This document shows positions 41,237 through 49,574 of a DNA stretch of 64,000 bases, one piece after another. A model generated the notes under the pieces. It made no database searches and had not been told where the DNA came from. It saw only the letters and a program-made list of their open reading frames with translations. This stretch comes from JASLDZ01 sp964235945 (GTDB taxonomy: Bacteria > Pseudomonadota > Alphaproteobacteria > Caulobacterales > Caulobacteraceae): positions 31,948 to 95,947 of the forward strand of contig CAXSDV010000005.1 of NCBI GenBank assembly GCA_964235945.1, given 5' to 3'. The position numbers and the translations under genes were made by a program. Position 1 is the first letter of the stretch, and each line of letters opens with the position of its first letter.

Positions 41237-42067
41237 TCAGCCCGCCAGTTCGCGCGCCCGCGCGATGTTGGCCTCCACCGCGCTTCGCAGCAGTTCGGGC
41301 AGGCCCCGGCCCGCACCGTCGTCGCCGCGCAGCACGCGCAACGCCGCTTCCGTCGTGCCGCCGGGGGAGGCCACCTGCCGGCGCAGGTCGCCCGGTTCGG
41401 CCCCCGAGCGCCGCATCAGCTCGGCCCCGCCGCTGATCGCGCCGCGCGCCAGCCGGGCCGCAGCCGCAGGGTCCAGCCCCGCCTCCACCCCCGCGGCCTC
41501 CAAGGCCTCGACGAAGGCGTACAGGTAGCCGGGAGCCGATCCCGATATGGCCGTGGCGGCGTACATGGCCGCCTCGTCGGCCACCTCCACCACCTCGCCC
41601 ACGGGCTGGAACAGGGCGCGGGCGGCGGCGGCGGCGCGGGGGTCGGGAGCGAGGAGCGTGGTCACGCCCCGGCCCACGGCGACGGCGGTGGTGGGCATGC
41701 ACCGGGCCACGGTGCGCCCGCCGAAGGCGGCCCGCACCGCTTCGAGCGTCTTGCCCACGAGCAGCGATACGATCACCGCCCCGGCGGCCAGGTGCGGCGC
41801 GTAGGCCGCCGCCGCTTCGGCCAGGGCGTAAGGCTTGACCGCGAGCACCACGACCTGGGCGGCGGCCAGCGCCGCGTCGTCCGGGTTCAGCGCCGCCCCG
41901 GCGGCGGCGGCGGCGCGGGCGGCGGGGGTGACGCTGCGCGCGCGGACCATGAGGTCGGACGGAGCGGGCGTTCCCGCCTCCCGCCAGCCGTCCAGGAGGG
42001 CCCCGCCCAGCCGACCGGCGCCGATCAACAGGACCGGGCCGGCGGAGGGCGACGCGGGATCGGCCAC
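41237..42067 (-). CDS. proC: Pyrroline-5-carboxylate reductase
   Basis: 276 residues. The NADPH-binding start GPVLLIGAGRLGGALLDGW, the VVVLAVKPYALAEA strand, RCMPTTAVAVGRGVTTL and the C-terminal AISGSAPGYLYAFVEALEAA plus VASPGGTTEAALRVL are all family-specific. It catalyses the last step of proline synthesis. The GTG at 42067 is the likely start, 8 bp after the ybjN-like stop. Order ybjN-proC is common in Caulobacterales relatives, as I recall. Confidence 0.92.
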   Translation of the reverse strand: MADPASPSAGPVLLIGAGRLGGALLDGWREAGTPAPSDLMVRARSVTPAARAAAAAGAALNPDDAALAAAQVVVLAVKPYALAEAAAAYAPHLAAGAVIVSLLVGKTLEAVRAAFGGRTVARCMPTTAVAVGRGVTTLLAPDPRAAAAARALFQPVGEVVEVADEAAMYAATAISGSAPGYLYAFVEALEAAGVEAGLDPAAAARLARGAISGGAELMRRSGAEPGDLRRQVASPGGTTEAALRVLRGDDGAGRGLPELLRSAVEANIARARELAG

Positions 42068-42075
42068 GGCCGGCC

Positions 42076-42585
42076 TCAGGCGGTGCCCACCGTCTCGAAC
42101 ATGCAGGCGGCCATGGCCTCCTCCGGCGACTTGGAGCCCTTCAGCAGGAAATCGAACGCCGGATGGAAGCGGTCGGCCGCCTCCACCGCCGCGTCGATCA
42201 TGCCCGCCGCCTGGGCCAGGGTGGGCCGCTCGCCGGGGGGCAGCGACAGGGCGTGGCGGTAGACCACCTCGCCGTCCTCGACCCACACCTCGAAGTGTCC
42301 GAGCCAGACGCGCTGGTTGATGAGGCCGACCAGCTCGTGCGCGCCGCCGCGGACGGTTCCTTCCGCGCGCAGGTCCATGGACAGGCAGAGCTGGAGGCAG
42401 TCCGCCTCCGGCCGCCAGGCGAACCAGAGCTCGTAGTCCTTCCAGTCGCCGGTGATGGCGAAGGCGAGGTCGCCGTCCTCCGTGCGGTCGAACTCGAGGT
42501 TCTCGGCGGTGAGGACGTGCTCGACGACGTCCAGCGGGTCCAGGCCCAGCTCGGCGTCGTGGTTGTCGGTGTCAGGTGCGTCCAT
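42076..42585 (-). CDS. YbjN domain-containing protein
   Basis: 169 residues with the YbjN/type III chaperone-like pattern: LDVVEHVLTAENLEFDRTED, DGDLAFAITGDWKDYELWFA, LCLSMDLRAEGTVRGGAHEL and INQRVWLGHFEVWVEDGEVV. YbjN proteins are small cytosolic proteins tied to stress and motility phenotypes in enterobacteria; their biochemical role is unclear. It sits 8 bp upstream of proC on the same strand. Confidence 0.88.
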   Translation of the reverse strand: MDAPDTDNHDAELGLDPLDVVEHVLTAENLEFDRTEDGDLAFAITGDWKDYELWFAWRPEADCLQLCLSMDLRAEGTVRGGAHELVGLINQRVWLGHFEVWVEDGEVVYRHALSLPPGERPTLAQAAGMIDAAVEAADRFHPAFDFLLKGSKSPEEAMAACMFETVGTA

Positions 42586-42687
42586 GGGTCAGCACTCCTG
42601 CGGACGACGTCGCCCGGCGCGCGCACAGGCGCGCGGCGCAGGCGAGTCGCTTCGTGGATTCAGGGTAGCGGGTAACGGCGGGGGCGC

Positions 42688-42936
42688 TCAACGGGAACCG
42701 GCGACGGGGGCGGCGGACAAGCGCGCCACGTCCGCGCGCAGGGCGGCGATCTCGCCCTCCAGCACGGCGCGCAACGCATCCAGCTCGTCGCGACGCACCA
42801 GGTCCATCTCGGCGACCAGCCGGTCGCCCCGGGCGCGCACCATCGCGCGCGCCTCCGCGCCCGCCGCCTGGGCCAGACCCGCCGCGCCCTCCATCGCCTT
42901 GGCGACGTCGTCCAGGAAGGGATTCTTGGTCTGCAT
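42688..42936 (-). CDS. ubiK: UbiK/BMFP family ubiquinone-biosynthesis accessory factor
   Basis: 82 residues. The start MQTKNPFLDDVAKAMEGAAG, an amphipathic helix with GLAQAAGAEARAMVRARGDR and the coiled coil VRRDELDALRAVLEGEIAAL are characteristic of BMFP/UbiK proteins, which trimerise by coiled coil and assist aerobic ubiquinone synthesis with UbiJ. The start at 42936 matches the family; the frame extends six codons upstream. Divergent from lysS, 101 bp apart. Confidence 0.85.
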   Translation of the reverse strand: MQTKNPFLDDVAKAMEGAAGLAQAAGAEARAMVRARGDRLVAEMDLVRRDELDALRAVLEGEIAALRADVARLSAAPVAGSR

Positions 42937-43037
42937 GGGCGCACATATGCGCACGCCCGGACCGTTTGCGAAGGCCGCTCGCCCCCGGAGGGAAGCGGCG
43001 GGTTCCGGCCGCCCCGCCCCGCCCCTATACGTCCCCC

Positions 43038-44762
43038 ATGCCCACGCACATCGACACCCCCCTGGAGGAGCTGGCCCCCTACGCCCGCGACGCGCGCAGT
43101 TGGCCCTTCGAGCAGGCGCGCGCCCTGCTCAAGCGCGTGCTGCTCCAGCGGCTGGGCGTGGGCGAGGTGGAGGCGGCGCAGGCGCTGGTCGATCACGGCG
43201 CGGCGCACGAACTGGCGGCGCGCCACCCGGCCCTGGCCGAGCGGCCCGTCGTGCTGCAGACGGGCTACGGCCCCTCCGGCCTGCCCCACATCGGCACCTT
43301 CCAGGAGGTGGCGCGCACCACCATGGTCCGCGCCGCCTTCCGCGCCCTCACCGGCGAGACGATCCCCACCACGCTGATCTGCTTCAGCGACGATATGGAC
43401 GCCCTGCGCAAGGTCCCGCCGGGGCTGCCGAACGCCGAAGGGCTGGAGGCGGACCTCGGCAAGCCGCTGACCCAGGTGCGCGACCCATCCGGCGAGGAGA
43501 GCAGTTTCGGCGCCGCCAACAACGCGCGCCTGCGCCGCTTCCTGGACGGGTTCGGCTTCGACTACGACTTCCGCTCCTCCACGGAGACGTATCGCTCCGG
43601 CGCGTTCGACGCGGTGCTGCGGACGGCGCTGGAGCGGTTCGACGAGATCCAGGCGGTGATGCTGCCGACGCTCGGCCCCGAGCGGCGCGCCACCTACTCG
43701 CCCTTCCTGCCCGTCAGCCCCTCCACCGGGCGGGTGCTGCAGGTTCCGACGCTGGAGCGGAACGTAGAGGCGGGGACCATCGTGTTCGAGGACGAGGACG
43801 GCGCGCGCGCGGAGGTCCCCGTCACCGGCGGCCACGTCAAACTTCAGTGGAAGCCCGACTGGGCGATGCGCTGGGTGGCGTTCGGCGTCGACTATGAGAT
43901 GAGCGGGAAGGACCTGATCGACTCGGTCAAGCAGTCCTCCAAGATCTGCCGCGTGCTGGGCGGGGCGCCGCCCGAGGGCTTCTCCTACGAGCTCTATCTC
44001 GACGAAGATGGGCAGAAGATCTCCAAGTCCAAGAATAATGGGCTGACCATGGAGCAGTGGCTGCTCTACTCCACGCCGGAAAGCCTGGGCTACTACGTGT
44101 TCCAGTCGCCGCGCTCGGCCAAGAAGCTGACCTGGGACGTGATCCCCAAGGCCACGGACGATTACCTCCAGCAGCTGGACGCCTACCGCGGCCAGGAGGG
44201 CGCCAAGCGGTTGGACAACCCGGTCTGGTCGGTCCACGGCGGCCATCCGCCGGACGAGGGCTCGCCCGTGTCGTTCGCGCTCATGCTCAACGTGGTGTCG
44301 GCGGCGGACGCGGGCTCGCCCGAACTCCTGTGGGGCTTCCTATCGCGCTACGTGCCCGGGGCGACGCCGCAGACCCAGCCCCTCATGGATCGGCTGGCGG
44401 GCTATGCGATCGCCTACTACGAGGGGTTCGTACGCCCCCGCAAAGCCTTCCGCGCGCCCGATCCGCGCGAACGCGCCGGGCTGGAGGACCTGCTCGCCCG
44501 CCTGGAGGCGCTGCCCGCAGACCTGCAGGACGGCGAGGCGATCCAGGCGGTGGTCTACGAGGCGGGCAAGGCGGCGGGATTCGATCCCCTGCGGCTGTGG
44601 TTCACCGCGCTCTACGAGGTGCTGCTGGGCCAGAGCCAGGGCCCGCGATTCGGTTCCTTCGCCGCCGTGTTCGGGCTGGAGCGCACCACTGCGCTGATCC
44701 GCCGCGTGCTGGCCGGCGAGGACCTGGGCGTGCTGGAACCCCCGGCGGAACCGGAGGACTGA
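43038..44762 (+). CDS. lysS: Class I lysyl-tRNA synthetase
   Basis: 574 residues, archaeal-type class I LysRS as used by most alphaproteobacteria. HIGH-type motif in GPSGLPHIGTFQEVART (about residue 84), KMSKS-type KISKSKNNG (about 327), and TYSPFLPVSPSTGRVLQVPT. It charges tRNA-Lys. The ATG at 43038 follows a short leader. A terminator-like hairpin lies 19 bp after the stop. Confidence 0.96.
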   Translation: MPTHIDTPLEELAPYARDARSWPFEQARALLKRVLLQRLGVGEVEAAQALVDHGAAHELAARHPALAERPVVLQTGYGPSGLPHIGTFQEVARTTMVRAAFRALTGETIPTTLICFSDDMDALRKVPPGLPNAEGLEADLGKPLTQVRDPSGEESSFGAANNARLRRFLDGFGFDYDFRSSTETYRSGAFDAVLRTALERFDEIQAVMLPTLGPERRATYSPFLPVSPSTGRVLQVPTLERNVEAGTIVFEDEDGARAEVPVTGGHVKLQWKPDWAMRWVAFGVDYEMSGKDLIDSVKQSSKICRVLGGAPPEGFSYELYLDEDGQKISKSKNNGLTMEQWLLYSTPESLGYYVFQSPRSAKKLTWDVIPKATDDYLQQLDAYRGQEGAKRLDNPVWSVHGGHPPDEGSPVSFALMLNVVSAADAGSPELLWGFLSRYVPGATPQTQPLMDRLAGYAIAYYEGFVRPRKAFRAPDPRERAGLEDLLARLEALPADLQDGEAIQAVVYEAGKAAGFDPLRLWFTALYEVLLGQSQGPRFGSFAAVFGLERTTALIRRVLAGEDLGVLEPPAEPED

Positions 44763-44780
44763 GAACAATCGTGGGGAAAC

Positions 44781-44811
44781 GCGGCGGGGTCGGACCCGGG
44801 TCCGCCGCTTT
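44781..44811 (+). terminator. Terminator-like hairpin after lysS
   Basis: GCGGCGG (44781-44787) pairs with CCGCCGC (44802-44808) and TTT follows. The inner GGACCCGGGTCC is itself a perfect palindrome, giving an alternative hairpin. Short T-run, but placed just downstream of the lysS stop. Confidence 0.55.
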
Positions 44812-44850
44812 AGGGCCCTGCTGAGGCCCCAATCGGCTTCAGACTGCGTT

Positions 44851-44868
44851 CATGTCGGTTCGGACATG
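44851..44868. promoter_or_regulatory. Inverted repeat upstream of the ABC exporter, possible operator
   Basis: CATGTC-GGTTCG-GACATG: perfect 6-bp arms spaced by 6 bases, 73 bp before the ABC transporter start. The size and symmetry suit a dimeric repressor. No regulator is adjacent on this side; the S24 regulator beyond the next gap is one possibility. One occurrence only, so chance cannot be excluded. Confidence 0.32.
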
Positions 44869-44941
44869 ACGTCGCCCGACCTGGGCCGGAACACATCCCG
44901 TCCGAAGCTCCTTTCCCGATCTCCTCCAGCCGGCGCCGTTC

Positions 44942-46769
44942 ATGACGCTCACCCCGGCGATGACCGCCGACGCCGTGCTCGACACGGCCCGCACCGACGC
45001 TCCGCGTCCCGTGCGGCGTCGCCCGCGTCAGTTGCGCGGGGCGGCCGCCTTCCTGCTGCACTACCTGGGCGCCCGCGCCGGGTCCTTCGGGACCATACTG
45101 CTCCTGACCACGTGCGCGGCGGCGTGCGCGGTGGGCGTGCAGTACGCCATGAAGCTCCTGGTGGACGCGCTCAACCTTCCCGGCGGCGGCGCGGTACGCG
45201 GCGCGCTAGGATTGTTCCTGCTCCTGATCGTGGCCGAGACGGTGCTCTGGCGCATCAGCGGGTGGATCGGCTGCAAGGCCACGGTGGCGGCCGGGGTGGA
45301 TATCCGCGCCGACCTGTTCGAGCACCTCACCGGCCAGCCCATGCGCTACTTTCAGGAGCACCTGGCGGGGGCGCTCGGCCATCGCGTCACCGCCATGGCG
45401 GGGCACTTCGGCGCGCTGTTCAACCGGCTGGCCTGGGAGGTGACGCCGCCGTTGGTCAACTTCTTCGGCGCGTTGTTGATCTTCGCGGCCATCGACTGGC
45501 GACTGGCGGCCGGAGTGGCGGCGGTCACGACCCTGACCACCTCCGGCATGATCGTGCTGGGCGTGCGCGGCGGGCCCCTGCACCGCCTCCACGCCCAGGA
45601 AAGCGGGCGCGTCGGCGGCGAACTGATCGACGTGGTCGCCAACATGTGGCCGGTGAAGGCCTTCTCCGCCGGCCGGCGCGAGCGCGAGCGCCTGGTCCAG
45701 GCCTTCCAGGGCGAGGCCGCCGCCCATCAGCGCAGCTGGATGTTCACCGAAGGCGTGCGCGCGATAAATGACGTGGCGCTGGTGGTGTCGGCGGGGGTGA
45801 CCCTGCTGTTCGCCCTGGCGCTGTGGACCGCGCACCGCGTTTCGGCCGGCGACGTGGTGGTGATCAGCGCCCTGACCTTCCGCCTGCTGCACGGCTCGCG
45901 CGACCTGGCGTTCTCGCTCATCGGCATGGGCCAAAGCTACGCCTACGTGGAGGAGACGCTGGAGATTCTGGGCCGCCCCCACCAGATCGCGGACGCGCCG
46001 GACGCACGCCGTCTGGTGCGCTGCGGCGGCTCCGTACGGTTCGAGCGAGTGAGCTTCGGCTACCGCCCGGGAACGTGCGTGCTCGATCGGGTGGACCTGG
46101 CCATTCCCGCCGGCCAGCGGGTGGGGCTGGTCGGGCCTTCCGGCGCCGGCAAGTCCACTGTGCTGGGGCTGCTGCTGCGCCTCTACGACGTGCAGGGCGG
46201 CCGCATCTACGTGGACGGGCAGGACGTCACCACCCTGCGCCAGGACGACCTGCGTTCGGCCATCGCCACCGTGCCGCAGGAGGTGAGCCTGTTCCACCGC
46301 ACCCTGGCGGAGAACATCCGCTTCGCCCGGCCGGACGCCACGGACGAGGAGGTGCGCGCCGCCGCCCGCGCCGCTTTCTGCGACGAATTCATCGACGCCC
46401 TGCCCGACGGTTACGAAACCCTGGTGGGCGAGCGCGGGGCCAGGCTCTCCGGCGGCCAGCGCCAGCGCATCGGCGTGGCCCGCGCCTTCCTCAAGAACTC
46501 GCCCGTGGTGCTGTTGGACGAGGCGACCTCCGCCCTCGACACGCGTTCGGAGCTGGAGGTGCAGGCGGCGCTGGACCGGCTGATGCAGGGTCGCACCGTG
46601 CTGGCCGTGGCGCACCGCCTGTCCACCCTGGCGGGCTTCGACCGCATCGTCGTTCTGCAGAACGGCCGGGTCGTGGAGGACGGCGCACCGCTGGAACTGC
46701 GCCGTCGCCGCGGCGTGTTCGACCGGTTGTGGCGCCTCCAGGCCGAAGGCCTGGACGTCGGCGTGGACG
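44942..46769 (+). CDS. ABC exporter, fused permease and ATPase (MsbA/HlyB type), 3' end lost in gap
   Basis: 609 residues before the gap. The permease half has about six helices (GTILLLTTCAAACAVGVQYA ... LVNFFGALLIFAAIDWRLAA). The ATPase has Walker A GLVGPSGAGKSTV, LSGGQRQRIGVARAFL, Walker B PVVLLDEATSALD and the H-loop AVAHRLSTLAG. The fold is nearly complete; only a short tail is missing. It should export a lipid, glycan or peptide as a homodimer. An N-terminal Arg-rich cytosolic segment precedes the first helix. Substrate unknown. Confidence 0.9.
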
Positions 46770-46869
46770 NNNNNNNNNNNNNNNNNNNNNNNNNNNNNNN
46801 NNNNNNNNNNNNNNNNNNNNNNNNNNNNNNNNNNNNNNNNNNNNNNNNNNNNNNNNNNNNNNNNNNNNN
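46770..46869. other. Assembly gap of exactly 100 N
   Basis: One hundred N between the ABC exporter end and the S24 regulator end; true distance unknown, so their neighbourhood is not certain. Confidence 0.99.
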
Positions 46870-47474
46870 GCGACCCAGGCCACCTCCGAGCGGTCCAGCA
46901 CGCGGCCGGGATAGTCGGGGTTGACCGACTTGAGCTCCAGCCGTCGGGCGGTGACGCGGGCCACCTCCTTGGCCATGACCTCGCCCTCGCGCGTCTTGAC
47001 CACCACCCGGTCGCCGCGCCGGGGTTCGTCCACCGGCCGGACGATGATGCGATCGCCGTCGCGGTAGAGCGGCAGCATGGAGTCGCCGCTGATCTCCAGG
47101 GCGTAGGCTCCCTCCAGCCCGTCCGGTGCGTCCACCTCGTCCCAGCCCTGTCCCTGGGGGTAACCCGCGTCGTCGAAGAAGCCCTGGTCGCCCGCCTGGG
47201 CCAGACCGATCAGCGGCACGCCGCGCCGCCGGGCGCTCCGGCCGGCGGCCAGATCGGCGAAGTCGGGAAAGCTCACCCCCGTGGCGGCCAGCACCTTGGA
47301 CAGGCTCTCGGTCGACGGCCAGCGCGGCCGGGGCGGCGCGTCCGTCGACAGGCGCTTGGAGCGATTGAAACTCGTGGGATCAAGCCCGGCGAGCCTGGCC
47401 AGCGCCGAGGGACTCATGTCCAGCCGCGCGGCCAGGGCGTCGATGCCCGTCCAGATCTCGGTGTGCGACAGCAC
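46870..47474 (-). CDS. S24 family repressor-like peptidase with N-terminal HTH (LexA/C1-like), 3' end lost in gap
   Basis: 201 residues up to the gap. The N-terminal part (IDALAARLDMSPSALARLAG LD) looks like an XRE-type HTH. The C-terminal half is a LexA/UmuD-like S24 peptidase: the Ala-Gly cleavage-site region in IGLAQAGDQG (about 90-98), catalytic Ser132 in EISGDSMLP and Lys169 in EGEVMAKEVAR. Only the last few residues are missing. Such proteins are phage-type or SOS-linked repressors; no phage genes surround it. GTG start. Confidence 0.86.
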
Positions 47475-47515
47475 GCCCGCCTCCTCGAGGCGCCCTCAAG
47501 GCGACGAGGACAGGA

Positions 47516-47995
47516 CTAGCCTCCTATCCTAGGACGGACAACCTCGACCTGTGGATCGCTTGTGGATAATCCCCGCCCCCGCCTCAGGGCGCGGGCGTGC
47601 GTCCATGTGCCTGCGGCCAAGGCGGCGAGCAGCACGTAGGCCGCCAGGGTCAGGGCGGTGAGGTAGCTCCAGGCGTTCATGTGCGGCTGGAACAGGCGCA
47701 CGAGGTCCACCCCCGTCCCCAGAGCCTGAGCGCCGACGGCCACCATCGGCCAGACCCGTCCGCTGCGCCAGGTCAGCGCCGCCAGCCCCAGGAGCGTGGT
47801 GACGTCCACCACGCTGAACAGGACCACGGGATCGTAATCGCCGGTGAGCACCTGCAGCAGCGGCGTCATCACCCAGGCGGCGGCGATCCACGCCGCGCCG
47901 CGCCGCTCCAGCGGGCCGCCGAACCACCAAGCGGAGCCGCACACCAGCGACATGGCCGCGAGCCCGAAGGCCGAGGGCCCGTCGATCAACTTCAT
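47516..47995 (-). CDS. Membrane protein of unknown function
   Basis: 159 residues with about four to five predicted transmembrane helices (FGLAAMSLVCGSAWWFGG, GAAWIAAAWVMTPLLQVLTG, VVLFSVVDVTTLLGLAAL, SYLTALTLAAYVLLAALAA) and a basic cytosolic C-terminus. No family recognised. Divergent from tldD with 108 bp between the starts. Confidence 0.7.
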   Translation of the reverse strand: MKLIDGPSAFGLAAMSLVCGSAWWFGGPLERRGAAWIAAAWVMTPLLQVLTGDYDPVVLFSVVDVTTLLGLAALTWRSGRVWPMVAVGAQALGTGVDLVRLFQPHMNAWSYLTALTLAAYVLLAALAAGTWTHARALRRGRGLSTSDPQVEVVRPRIGG

Positions 47996-48103
47996 TCCGC
48001 GCCCCCGCGCCGCTTGGCAGGAGGACCATGCCCGATTCGCGGGCCCGCACCAGCCGCATCGCAGGCCCTTGCCGCGGACGCGGACGAGGGCGATCTATCG
48101 GGC

Positions 48104-49534
48104 ATGAACGCGCCCCTGTCCTCGTCGTCCATCCTCCAGTCGTCCGCCTGCGACCCGCAGGTCGCCCAGGCCATCCTGGAGGACGCCCTGCACGGAGCGG
48201 ACGACGGCGAGCTGTTCCTGGAACGCACCGAGAGCGAGACGCTCGTGTTCGACGACGGCCGGCTCAAGTCGGCCAGCTACGACACGGGCGAGGGCTTCGG
48301 CCTGCGCGTGGTGGCGGGCGAGACCGCCGGCTACGCCCACGCCAGCGGCGTGACGGAGGGCGCCCTGCGCCGCGCCGCCGACTCGGCGGCGCTGGCCAAG
48401 CGCGGCCACGCCGGCGTGGCGGCGGAGGGCCCGCGTCCCACCAACGTGCGCCTTTATGGCGACGAGGACGTGGTGGCGCGGCCGGGCTTCGGTGACAAGG
48501 CCGCGCTCCTGCAGGAGATCGACGCCTTCGCCCGCGCCCGCGATCCCCGCGTCGTCCAGGTCTCGACCTCCCTGGCGGGAGAGCGGCGCGAGGTGGAGAT
48601 CCTGCGCGCCGACGGGCGGATGGTGCGCGACGTGCGTCCGCTCGTGCGGCTGAACGTGGGCGTCACCGTGGAGCGCGACGGCCGGCGCGAGTCGGGCTCC
48701 TCCGGCGCGGGCGGCCGCGCGGGCTTCGAGACGTGGATCGAACCCTCCAGCTGGCGCGCCCAGGTGGACGAGGCCCTGCGCCAAGCGCTGGTCAACCTCG
48801 ACGCCGTGCCGTGCCCCGCCGGCGAGATGGACGTGGTGCTGGGCCCCGGCTGGAACGGCGTGCTGCTGCACGAGGCGGTGGGCCACGGCCTGGAAGGCGA
48901 TTTCAACCGGAAGGGGCTGTCCACCTTCTCCGGCCGCCTGGGCGAGCGCGTGGCCGCGCCCGGCGTGACGGTGGTGGACGACGGCACCGTCCCCGGCCGT
49001 CGCGGCAGCCTGTCCGTCGACGACGAGGGCACGCCCACCGAGCGCACCGTACTCATCGAGGACGGCATCCTGGTGGGCTACATGCACGACCGGCTGTCGG
49101 CGCGGATGATGGGGGTCGCCGCCACCGGCAACGCCCGGCGCCAGTCCTACGCGCACATCCCCATGCCGCGCATGACCAACACCGCCATGCTGGGCGGGAC
49201 GTCCAGCCAAGCGGAGATGATCGCCTCCACCAAGCGCGGGCTCTACTGCGCAAACTTCGGCGGCGGCCAGGTGGACATCACCAACGGCAAGTTCGTGTTC
49301 CAGTGCACGGAAGCCTACCTGATCGAGGACGGCCGGCTGACCACCCCGGTCAAGGGTGCGACCCTGATCGGCGACGGGGCCACGGCGCTGACCAAGATCG
49401 TCATGATCGGCGACGACTTCGCCTACGATCCCGGCATCGGCGTGTGCGGCAAGCAGGGCCAGGGCGTGCCGGTGGGCGTGGGCCAGCCCTCCATGAAGCT
49501 CGGCGGCCTTACCGTGGGAGGCACCCGGCTCTGA
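48104..49534 (+). CDS. tldD: Metalloprotease TldD
   Basis: 476 residues. TldD pairs with TldE/PmbA to degrade unfolded or leader peptides (microcin and CcdA processing in E. coli). The zinc motif HExxxH is in LLHEAVGHGLEGDFNRKG (about residue 255); other family stretches are DDGTVPGRRGSLSVDDEGTP, RMTNTAMLGG and GQVDITNGKFVFQCTEAYLI. tldE is not in the window, which is usual. ATG start at 48104. Confidence 0.94.
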   Translation: MNAPLSSSSILQSSACDPQVAQAILEDALHGADDGELFLERTESETLVFDDGRLKSASYDTGEGFGLRVVAGETAGYAHASGVTEGALRRAADSAALAKRGHAGVAAEGPRPTNVRLYGDEDVVARPGFGDKAALLQEIDAFARARDPRVVQVSTSLAGERREVEILRADGRMVRDVRPLVRLNVGVTVERDGRRESGSSGAGGRAGFETWIEPSSWRAQVDEALRQALVNLDAVPCPAGEMDVVLGPGWNGVLLHEAVGHGLEGDFNRKGLSTFSGRLGERVAAPGVTVVDDGTVPGRRGSLSVDDEGTPTERTVLIEDGILVGYMHDRLSARMMGVAATGNARRQSYAHIPMPRMTNTAMLGGTSSQAEMIASTKRGLYCANFGGGQVDITNGKFVFQCTEAYLIEDGRLTTPVKGATLIGDGATALTKIVMIGDDFAYDPGIGVCGKQGQGVPVGVGQPSMKLGGLTVGGTRL

Positions 49535-49545
49535 CGCGAGGCGGG

Positions 49546-49566
49546 GCCGGGCCGCGTAGGCCCGGC
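49546..49566. terminator. Hairpin between convergent tldD and POT transporter genes
   Basis: GCCGGGCC (49546-49553) pairs perfectly with GGCCCGGC (49559-49566) around GCGTA. It lies between two converging stops and could act in both directions. There is no T-run. Confidence 0.5.
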
Positions 49567-49574
49567 GGCGGCGC

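Noticed and set aside
39812..42262. An 816-codon plus-strand frame opposite the TetR-like and proC genes
   Set aside because: Composition is Arg/Gly/His-rich without domains; the minus strand carries proC with clear motifs.
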